6,649 nucleotides of DNA, from contig NZ_CAJPPN010000066.1 in assembly GCF_905372525.1 (NCBI RefSeq), positions 1 to 6,649 of the forward strand. Reading direction: 5' to 3'. This DNA is from an uncultured Porphyromonas sp. Lineage in GTDB: Bacteria > Bacteroidota > Bacteroidia > Bacteroidales > Porphyromonadaceae. The position numbers and the translations under genes are program-made. The notes under the pieces are model-generated. The model was given only the letters and a program-made list of their open reading frames with translations, made no database searches and was not told where the DNA came from. Numbering within the stretch: position 1 is the first letter of the stretch; every line of letters begins with the position of its first letter. Below, piece by piece: positions 1 through 4,799 of this stretch.

Positions 1-82
1 GTGTGGGGGTAGGGGTGGGTATCTCCTTACGACAGCCACTGAGGGCGACGAGGGTAAGGAGAGCAAATAAAATGGTTCTCAT
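1..82 (-). CDS. N-terminus of a predicted lipoprotein, truncated by the window edge
   Basis: The minus strand reads from an ATG at 82-80 without a stop to the window edge, giving 27 codons. The peptide begins MRTILFALLTLVALSGC: one basic residue, a hydrophobic stretch of about 12 residues and a lipobox LSGC with the lipidated Cys at residue 17. This is a textbook signal peptidase II signal. The mature part starts C-R-K-E and enters a Pro-Thr repeat (PTPTPT), a usual flexible linker after a lipoprotein anchor. The basic-acidic residues after Cys only loosely resemble the surface-export signals known from Bacteroidota lipoproteins, so the inner or outer face cannot be called. A TAnnTTTG match lies about 57 bp upstream. 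The gene is divergent from uvrC. The functional domain is outside the window, so no function is assigned. Confidence 0.75.
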   Translation of the reverse strand, partial: MRTILFALLTLVALSGCRKEIPTPTPT

Positions 83-138
83 ATATAATTACTGTGTTAT
101 TGCGGTTAAAACGCTTCTTATGATGTCTTTATTGCCCG

Positions 139-146
139 CAAAGGTA
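139..146 (-). promoter_or_regulatory. Candidate -7 promoter element of the lipoprotein gene
   Basis: Read on the minus strand, the bases are TACCTTTG, an exact match to the Bacteroidetes primary-sigma -7 consensus TAnnTTTG. It would start transcription around 130-133, giving a leader of about 50 nt before the ATG at 82. No TTG is seen at the expected -33 distance, so only half of the consensus is present. Confidence 0.45.
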
Positions 147-383
147 CCCTTTTCCCGTTAAACCATCCTTTCGCCCCGTCCCTGTATCCCTTCATTGCTC
201 TTGTTTGTCCCCCGATACGCTAGCTCCTCCGAGCTGTTATTTCCTAACTTATTTACCTCTTAGTCTCTAGTATGCGTCTATGACTAAGTATGCTTCACTG
301 CCTCTTTGCTTTAGACTTGTATGATTTGACTATTCGCTTCTGCTCCTCCCTCTGCCCTTCCTTATCCCCATTGGATAGCGGTT

Positions 384-418
384 AGGAGCTGGGGATAGCT
401 ATTGTATTCCCAGCTCCT
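384..418. repeat. Inverted repeat, 14-bp stem
   Basis: Bases 384-397 pair with 405-418 (core AGGAGCTGGG/CCCAGCTCCT, one G-T wobble at 394/408) around a 7-nt loop. Neither side is followed by a T run, so it does not look like an intrinsic terminator. Its role is unknown; it could be part of a structured RNA or a protein-binding site. Confidence 0.55.
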
Positions 419-528
419 CCTCTTACTATACCTAGGTAGGAGAAGATGGAAGGGAGGGGAGGGGGCAGAGAAGTCAAAAATCCCATTTGCTAACTATCTC
501 TGTATCAATTGTGCTAAGAGGGGGCTTT

Positions 529-570
529 GCGAACATACCGAGAGCGCAAGTGCGCTCTCGGTATGTTCGC
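529..570. repeat. Perfect 20-bp palindromic hairpin, copy 1 of a pair
   Basis: The arms 529-548 and 551-570 are exact reverse complements separated by 2 nt; as RNA it would be a 19-bp stem with an AAGT tetraloop. The core reads CATACCGAGAGCG on the left and CGCTCTCGGTATG on the right. The same core recurs 69 bp downstream in copy 2, where the differences keep pairing intact. No T run follows on either strand. Whether this is a REP-like palindromic repeat or a piece of an RNA gene cannot be decided from one locus. Confidence 0.8.
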
Positions 571-598
571 CTCGGCGCTCTAAGTAACATCACGAGAG

Positions 599-643
599 CG
601 TTCATACCGAGAGTGTGAGTGCGCTCTCGGTATGAACGTTTTT
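599..643 (+). terminator. Copy 2 of the hairpin, followed by a T run (terminator-like)
   Basis: Bases 599-616 pair with 621-638 around the loop GAGT; two of the 18 pairs are G-T wobbles (614/623 and 616/621). TTTTT follows at 639-643, so on the plus strand it has the form of an intrinsic terminator. Relative to copy 1 (offset 69 nt), the A-T pairs 532/567 and 533/566 become T-A pairs 601/636 and 602/635, and two C-G pairs become T-G wobbles. No plus-strand gene is visible upstream to terminate. It could end an unannotated small RNA, block read-through into uvrC, or be a repeat copy that only resembles a terminator. Confidence 0.55.
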
Positions 644-673
644 GCCCCCTAGGAGTGTTTGATGTAGAGGGCT

Positions 674-714
674 TCTCCTCTCAGGTGTACGTATCTTTGT
701 ACGAACAGAGGAGA
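674..714 (+). promoter_or_regulatory. uvrC promoter element (TATCTTTG) inside an inverted repeat
   Basis: TATCTTTG at 692-699 exactly matches the Bacteroidetes -7 consensus TAnnTTTG and would put the uvrC transcript start near 704-706, about 32 nt before the ATG. No TTG sits at the usual -33 distance. The element lies between two direct copies of TGTACG (686-691 and 698-703), and the whole is enclosed by an 8-bp inverted repeat, TCTCCTCT (674-681) with AGAGGAGA (707-714). This arrangement could be an operator overlapping the promoter, but no known regulator is recognised. The promoter call is moderate, the operator idea weak. Confidence 0.45.
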
Positions 715-737
715 GAACCCGAAGACAAGATGAGCCA

Positions 738-2573
738 ATGACAATCGACGAGATACGCAAGATACTGCCTACCCTGCCTGAGTCCCCTGGGTGCTACAAG
801 TACATCGGACAGGAGGGGACGGTGATCTACGTCGGCAAGGCGAAGAACCTACGCCGACGTGTCAGTAGCTACTTCCAGCGCGAGGTGCAGGGGGCGAAGA
901 CTCGCCTCTTGGTACGTCAGATACGTGGGATAGAGTATGTCGTCGTCGGCTCGGAGGCTGAGGCCCTGATCCTAGAGAATGCTTTGATCAAGGAGCACAA
1001 GCCCCGCTACAACATCCTCCTCAAGGACGACAAGACCTACCCCGAGGTCGTGATCCATCATGAACCCTTCCCCCGGGTACGTGTCGAGCGTAGACCTGCT
1101 CGGGACGGGTCTGTACACTTCGGCCCTTACCCCAACGTCGGTATGGCACACGCTGCTGTAGCGATGGTGCGTGACCTCTACCCGATACGTACCTGCGACC
1201 TCGACCTCTCCCCACACAAGATAGCTCAGGGCAAGTACAAGGTCTGCCTAGAGTACCACATGAAGCGGTGCAAGGCGCCCTGTGTGGGCTACCAGACTCA
1301 GGAGGACTACGACCACAATATCCGTGAGATCACCTCCCTACTACGTGGCAACCTCCGGGACGTCATCGAGCTCTATCGGGGCGAGATGCTCCGCCTGAGC
1401 GAGGAGCTCCGCTTCGAGGAGGCCCAGATCTACAAGGAGCGACTGCAGTACCTAGAGAACTATCAGGTCAAGCATACCGTAGCTCCACACCATATACATA
1501 ATGTAGATGTCTTCAGCTTCGAGGAGGACGGAGATGGTGCTACCTATGTGAACTATATGCATATCACTCAGGGGATGGTCTCTCAGGTCTATACCCTAGA
1601 GTATCGCAGCCAGCTCGAGGGCGAGAGTCGGGAGGAACTCTTCGCCTCGGCGATCACCGAGCTGCGTCGGCGCTTCGGCTCTCGTGCCAAGGAGCTGATC
1701 CTGCCCCTAGACCCCGGATGGCAGGATGATGCCAACGTGACGATCACCATCCCACAGCGAGGTGATAAGAAAAAGCTCCTAGAGCTCTCCGAGCGCAATG
1801 TGCGCCAGTACAAGGTGGACAAGTATAAGCGTGCCGAGCGACTTAACCCCGACCAGCGCCTCATGCAGGTCGTGGGAGACCTGCGCCAGAGACTGGGGCT
1901 AGAGCGTAGCCCGATGCATATCGAGTGCTTCGACAACTCCAATATTCAGGGCTCTGACCCTGTGGCGGCATGTGTCGTCTTCAAGCGAGGTCGTCCCTCG
2001 AAGAAGGATTACCGCAAGTTCAACATCCGCACCGTCGAGGGTCCCGATGACTATGCCTCGATGCGGGAGATCGTCACCCGACGCTATCGTCGTATGCAGG
2101 AGAGCGAGGAGGCACTGCCCGACCTCATCCTCGCCGATGGAGGCAAGGGGCAGGTAGGGGCTATCCGTGAGGCGCTTGGCGAGCTAGGCCTCTCGATACC
2201 TGTGGCAGGCCTGGTCAAGGATGAGCGACACCGTACCTCTGCTCTGCTCTATGGGGAGGACTTCCTGAGGGAGATCCCAGTGCGCCACCATAGCCCGACC
2301 TTTCACCTGCTGGAGCAGATCCAAGCCGAGGTACACCGCTTCGCGATCACCTTCCATCGGGACAAGCGGAGCAAGAGCCAGCTGTCCTCCCGCCTGGACT
2401 TCATCAAGGGGATTGGCCCGAAGACGAAGGACGAGCTCCTCTCCACCTTCCGCAGTGTGCAGGCCGTCAACTCCGCTTCGCTAGAGGAGCTCACTACGGC
2501 TATTGGCCCAGCGAAGGCTCGACTCCTCTACGCCGCCTTCCACCCCGAGGACGAGGAGGGCTCCCCCTCTTAG
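738..2573 (+). CDS. uvrC: UvrC, excinuclease ABC subunit C
   Basis: Cytoplasmic nucleotide-excision-repair nuclease. It is recruited by UvrB at lesions and makes the 3' and then 5' incisions. The protein is 611 aa, the normal family length. An N-terminal GIY-YIG nuclease domain spans about 13-95 (G18-C-Y, then IYVGKAKNLRRR from 30, with the metal-ligand Glu probably E80). Four Cys at 153, 170, 178 and 182 resemble the iron-sulfur ligands reported for E. coli UvrC. A UVR, UvrB-binding helix pair lies at about 205-243. The RNase H-like C-terminal nuclease shows D399 (FDNS), D467 (ADGGKGQ) and H533 (VHRFAI), the expected catalytic triad. Tandem helix-hairpin-helix DNA-binding motifs lie at about 553-600. 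All key residues are present. The ATG at 738 suits the family N-terminus. No Shine-Dalgarno is visible, as is usual in this phylum. Downstream dtd follows by 75 bp, probably on the same transcript. Confidence 0.97.
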   Translation: MTIDEIRKILPTLPESPGCYKYIGQEGTVIYVGKAKNLRRRVSSYFQREVQGAKTRLLVRQIRGIEYVVVGSEAEALILENALIKEHKPRYNILLKDDKTYPEVVIHHEPFPRVRVERRPARDGSVHFGPYPNVGMAHAAVAMVRDLYPIRTCDLDLSPHKIAQGKYKVCLEYHMKRCKAPCVGYQTQEDYDHNIREITSLLRGNLRDVIELYRGEMLRLSEELRFEEAQIYKERLQYLENYQVKHTVAPHHIHNVDVFSFEEDGDGATYVNYMHITQGMVSQVYTLEYRSQLEGESREELFASAITELRRRFGSRAKELILPLDPGWQDDANVTITIPQRGDKKKLLELSERNVRQYKVDKYKRAERLNPDQRLMQVVGDLRQRLGLERSPMHIECFDNSNIQGSDPVAACVVFKRGRPSKKDYRKFNIRTVEGPDDYASMREIVTRRYRRMQESEEALPDLILADGGKGQVGAIREALGELGLSIPVAGLVKDERHRTSALLYGEDFLREIPVRHHSPTFHLLEQIQAEVHRFAITFHRDKRSKSQLSSRLDFIKGIGPKTKDELLSTFRSVQAVNSASLEELTTAIGPAKARLLYAAFHPEDEEGSPS

Positions 2574-2578
2574 CCGCC

Positions 2579-2622
2579 CTCTATATACATTATATAATAT
2601 ATAGAGCTTCCATAATATATAG
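2579..2622 (+). repeat. AT-rich stem with duplicated arm in the uvrC-dtd gap
   Basis: Bases 2579-2587 (CTCTATATA) pair with 2598-2606 (TATATAGAG). The 11-mer ATAATATATAG occurs twice, at 2594-2604 and 2612-2622, so the left arm could pair with either copy. No T run follows, and no TAnnTTTG lies in this 75-bp gap, so it is probably neither a terminator nor a promoter. The weakly paired AU-rich leader may simply keep the dtd start accessible. Confidence 0.4.
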
Positions 2623-2648
2623 CCCTGATACATCATACCTAGAGCCCA

Positions 2649-3107
2649 ATGAGATTCTTGATCCAACGTACCCGATCCGTCAGCGTCCATATCGAGGGCG
2701 TACCCGTCGCCGAGACTTCCCGCCCCGGGATGCTCATCCTCGTGGGGATTACCCCTGAGGATACCGAGGCCGATATCCACTACCTCGTGAGCAAAGCACT
2801 CCAGCTCCGTATCTTCGACGATGAGGATGGGGTGATGAACCGCAGTGTCCTAGAGGTCGAGGGCGAGGTGACCGTCGTCTCGCAGTTTACCCTCCTGGCG
2901 GATACGCACAAGGGCAACCGCCCCTCCTACCTGCGGGCTGCCCGAGGGGAGCAAGCGGAGCCCCTATATAATAAGGTAGTGCAGACGCTACAGGAGCGAC
3001 TAGGCAAGCCCGTCGGTACCGGTCGCTTCGGGGCCGATATGCAGGTCTCCCTCGTCAATGATGGCCCGGTGACGATCTGGATCGATAGCCAGAATAGGAG
3101 CTACTAA
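2649..3107 (+). CDS. dtd: D-aminoacyl-tRNA deacylase
   Basis: Cytoplasmic dimeric proofreading enzyme. It hydrolyses D-amino acids, and also glycine mischarged on tRNA-Ala, from tRNAs and so recycles the tRNA. The protein is 152 aa, about the usual 145-150 of DTD. The N-terminus MRFLIQRTRSVSV fits the family start (M-R-x-x-x-Q-R). The two signature motifs are intact: SQFTL at residues 78-82 with the active-site region through L-A-D, and NDGPVT at 137-142 containing the Gly-Pro pair (cis-Pro) that excludes L-amino acids. GRFGADM at 125-131 is the conserved segment before it. The ATG at 2649 is the only sensible start. No promoter match separates it from uvrC, so co-transcription is likely. As I recall, uvrC-dtd adjacency is common in Bacteroidales, often followed by a MazG-type pyrophosphohydrolase and deoC, which are absent here. 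Confidence 0.96.
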   Translation: MRFLIQRTRSVSVHIEGVPVAETSRPGMLILVGITPEDTEADIHYLVSKALQLRIFDDEDGVMNRSVLEVEGEVTVVSQFTLLADTHKGNRPSYLRAARGEQAEPLYNKVVQTLQERLGKPVGTGRFGADMQVSLVNDGPVTIWIDSQNRSY

Positions 3108-3472
3108 GCACATCTATTGGGCATAGAGATACCCCCTTCCTTAAATCCGAGGGGGGAGTGGGGACGGAATATAATTAACGAAGATTAGCACTGCGGGGTG
3201 AGAGCTAATACATTCTTACCAATATAGAGGAGCTTCTCGTCTTCTCCGAAGGGGTGATAGAGGAAATGTATTGGGGCTCATCCGCACCCCCCACCTCGAT
3301 AGCCGCCCGAATGGTGGGGGAGGGCTGTAGGTGAGGAAGGAAAATGATCGTCAGGGGAGAAGGAGTGTCGCCAGAGGGTGTAGGAGGGTGCTCTGGGCGG
3401 TATTGGGGGGAGTTTGCAACAAGCTGTAAACCAGTTGCTCCTTAAATTAAAATAATTTATTATCCCTAAAAC
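3108..3472. other. Non-coding, structured region between dtd and the GLPGLI gene
   Basis: I see no coding frame on either strand in these 365 bp. The first 310 bp are GC-rich with many G runs on the plus strand and several potential stems: 3132-3138/3149-3155 (CCCCCTT with GAGGGGG), the long imperfect stem 3192-3286 listed separately, 3288-3295/3313-3320 (CCCCCACC/GGTGGGGG), 3369-3376/3391-3399 (CGCCAGAG/CTCTGGGCG, one bulge) and 3416-3420/3434-3438 (GCAAC/GTTGC). None is followed by a proper T run, so the dtd terminator is not identified with confidence. The stretch 3441-3470 is AT-rich and leads into the promoter of the next gene. Confidence 0.6.
3192..3286 (+). other. Long imperfect stem, candidate structured RNA
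   Basis: Arms 3192-3214 and 3265-3286 are imperfect reverse complements: AATACATT pairs completely with its partner, then a 2-nt mismatch, then GGTGAG pairs with CTCATC (one G-T). The terminal part continues with one bulge. The interior of about 50 nt contains more short GAGGAG/CTTCTC complementarities. A TATAAT-like AT stretch lies just upstream at 3170-3175, but no Bacteroidetes promoter consensus is present. It fits no riboswitch class that I recognise. Confidence 0.35.
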
Positions 3473-3503
3473 TTGCTTTCTTGGCAGAAAGGTTGTATGT
3501 TTG
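3473..3503 (+). promoter_or_regulatory. Promoter of the GLPGLI gene, complete Bacteroidetes consensus
   Basis: TTG at 3473-3475, a 20-nt spacer, then TATGTTTG at 3496-3503 matching TAnnTTTG. This is the only place in the window where both the -33 and -7 elements occur at the proper distance, directly after an AT-rich block (3441-3470). The transcript would begin around 3508-3512, about 55 nt before the ATG at 3566. It therefore also argues against any translation start upstream of that ATG. Confidence 0.7.
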
Positions 3504-3565
3504 CATTGAAATTAGAGGGGGAAACCCCATCACACACACAAACGCAATATATACCGGTACACGTT

Positions 3566-4507
3566 ATGAGAACAATACACCACCTCTTACTAGGCGCCGT
3601 ACTCCTCTTTGCCTGTGGCTTCGGCCACCAGTCCAACGCTCAGACAGACAAAGGATGGCGCCGCCTCACTATCAAGAGAGGCAAGCCCCAAGAAGGCGCA
3701 GCTCGCTCTGTCGCAGAAGGACTCTATCGTCTGTCTATTGACTCAGCAGTCTACCGTCTCTATTACGAAATCGCCTACCATCCCCAACCCTCCTCTCCCG
3801 ACCTAGAGGTCATCTGGACTCAAGTACTGCAGATCGGACTTGAGTGCCGGAAGTATGTGAACTATGGGACCCTGCAGGCCGACTCCATCTACGACATCTC
3901 TACCCACGACGGAGTCCCCTTCTCAAATATCTCGGCACAGTGCAAGGAGTATGAGGAGGAAGGTCGCTTCTTCCCCACTAGCCTGATCATTGACAACAAG
4001 ACGGACAACATGGAGGTCCTAGAGAAGGTTGGCTCCAAGCTCTATACCTACAACGAGTCTGCCCCCAAGCTCAAGTGGGAGCTCCTCGATGGCTTCTCCA
4101 CGATCGGTGGCTACAAGTGTCGTCAGGCCTCTACGACCTATCGTGGACGTAAGTACACCGCTTGGTATACAGACAAGTTCCCCATGAAGTACGGCCCCTA
4201 TAAATTCGGTGGCCTCCCGGGGCTGATCGTCTGTCTCTACGACGAGGCTAAGGACTATAAGTTTACCCTCACGGGCTTCGAGCGTGCCCCCAAGGGCGAG
4301 CATATCTTCCGTCCCTCCCAGTCAGAGAGCGTAGAGGCAACCCCCGAGGTGCTCAAGAAGGCTTGGGAAGAGTACGTCGCAGCCTCCAAGCGTGAAGCAG
4401 CACAGAGACAGTCCCACATCGGCTATCTGAAGAGAATGTACCCCCGCCGTCACATCTCTGAGCAGCCCATTATCCCCGTCACCTATAATCCCCTAGAGAA
4501 GGAATAG
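3566..4507 (+). CDS. GLPGLI family secreted protein, function unknown
   Basis: A 313-aa protein of the GLPGLI family (Porphyromonas-type), found mostly in Bacteroidota and without a known biochemical role. The ATG at 3566 gives a clean signal peptide: MRTIHH, a hydrophobic core about 7-17, and a likely signal peptidase I site after A25 (SNA before QTDKG). A Cys at 17 (LFAC) is a poor lipobox, so lipidation is less likely. The frame stays open upstream to a TTG at 3473, but that TTG is the promoter's -33 element and the extension would bury the signal peptide, so 3566 is preferred. The family core is at 169-221: KWELLDG, then GGYKCRQA, AWYTDKFPMKYGPYKFG and the name-giving GLPGLI at 216-221. 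The C-terminus ends NPLEKE, typical of the family. The product is probably periplasmic or exported. The gene is monocistronic, with its own promoter and terminator. Confidence 0.92.
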   Translation: MRTIHHLLLGAVLLFACGFGHQSNAQTDKGWRRLTIKRGKPQEGAARSVAEGLYRLSIDSAVYRLYYEIAYHPQPSSPDLEVIWTQVLQIGLECRKYVNYGTLQADSIYDISTHDGVPFSNISAQCKEYEEEGRFFPTSLIIDNKTDNMEVLEKVGSKLYTYNESAPKLKWELLDGFSTIGGYKCRQASTTYRGRKYTAWYTDKFPMKYGPYKFGGLPGLIVCLYDEAKDYKFTLTGFERAPKGEHIFRPSQSESVEATPEVLKKAWEEYVAASKREAAQRQSHIGYLKRMYPRRHISEQPIIPVTYNPLEKE

Positions 4508-4562
4508 TTCCCCTTCCCCCATCAAGTGCCCTCCCCCTTAGGACGGGAGAGTGCGCACCTAT

Positions 4563-4615
4563 AGACGAGACTATGGCTTGGGTGGTATCCCCACCCTGCC
4601 ATGGTCTCGTCTTTT
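4563..4615 (+). terminator. Intrinsic terminator of the GLPGLI gene
   Basis: Bases 4563-4577 pair with 4598-4612 (15 bp, one G-T wobble); after a small internal loop 4580-4585 pair with 4591-4596 (GGGTGG/CCACCC), closing on a 5-nt loop. The run TTTT at 4612-4615 follows directly. It lies 55 bp after the stop codon at 4507 and should separate this gene from the glycogen synthase gene. Confidence 0.85.
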
Positions 4616-4631
4616 ATGCTTCCTGCCCCAT

Positions 4632-4686
4632 GTCTAGGCAGGGCTCGGAGTGCGGTCTCCGAGCTAGGCATACCTAATAGCTAGAC
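4632..4686 (+). other. Two-level inverted repeat upstream of the glycogen synthase promoter
   Basis: An inner perfect 8-bp stem GCTCGGAG (4643-4650)/CTCCGAGC (4657-4664) with loop TGCGGT sits inside an outer 6-bp pair GTCTAG (4632-4637)/CTAGAC (4681-4686). CTAGGCA is also repeated directly at 4634-4640 and 4664-4670. It lies between a strong terminator and the -7 match at 4726, so it would act as DNA (a binding site) unless transcription starts earlier. Its role is unknown. Confidence 0.45.
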
Positions 4687-4725
4687 CTTCTGGAGACACC
4701 ACACCCCGATTCAGGAAAAAATGTT

Positions 4726-4733
4726 TAACTTTG
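4726..4733 (+). promoter_or_regulatory. Candidate -7 promoter element of the glycogen synthase gene
   Basis: TAACTTTG exactly matches TAnnTTTG and would start transcription near 4740, giving a leader of about 60 nt. No TTG occurs at the -33 distance; that interval is CA-rich. The position is plausible because a terminator precedes it and the next gene has no other promoter match. Confidence 0.45.
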
Positions 4734-4799
4734 AGAGAGGAGAAGCCTTAGCAGAGCCTCTTAGCACGTCATATTTTTCACTCTTATTCGTTGGGCATT

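Larger units (their letters stand above)
83..737. other. Long divergent intergenic region, rich in inverted repeats
   Basis: About 650 bp separate the leftward lipoprotein gene from the rightward uvrC. No frame has a convincing coding pattern. From 150 to about 370 the plus strand is strongly pyrimidine-biased (C and T runs), while 440-470 is a purine run. Inverted repeats include a 7-bp pair at 259-265/282-288 (CTTAGTC/GACTAAG), a 14-bp stem at 384-418, a 10-bp palindrome at 429-438, and hairpins at 529-570, 599-638 and 674-714. Since both flanking genes point outward, neither needs a terminator here. The structures are therefore either repeats or parts of an unannotated transcript. Confidence 0.7.

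Noticed and set aside
402..587. A 61-codon plus-strand open frame starting at TTG
   Set aside because: It has a low-complexity N-terminus, no family resemblance, runs through the 529-570 hairpin and ends in the spacer. No promoter or ribosome binding site is seen. Coincidental frame.
83..737. Search for a CRISPR array, tRNA or att site in the divergent intergenic region
   Set aside because: There are only two hairpin copies with unequal flanks and no spacer periodicity. No TTCGA arm or cloverleaf was seen, and no integrase lies nearby.
972..2494. Several minus-strand and alternate-frame open frames within uvrC
   Set aside because: They lie wholly inside a uvrC frame with intact motifs and have compositions typical of antisense shadows.
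3132..3155. CCCCCTT/GAGGGGG stem as the dtd terminator
   Set aside because: The stem is only 7 bp with a 10-nt loop, and G-rich sequence follows instead of a T run. It may contribute to termination but cannot be called.
3481..3806. Two short plus-strand frames overlapping the GLPGLI gene start
   Set aside because: They are out-of-frame shadows of the GLPGLI gene, arginine- and serine-rich, without motifs.
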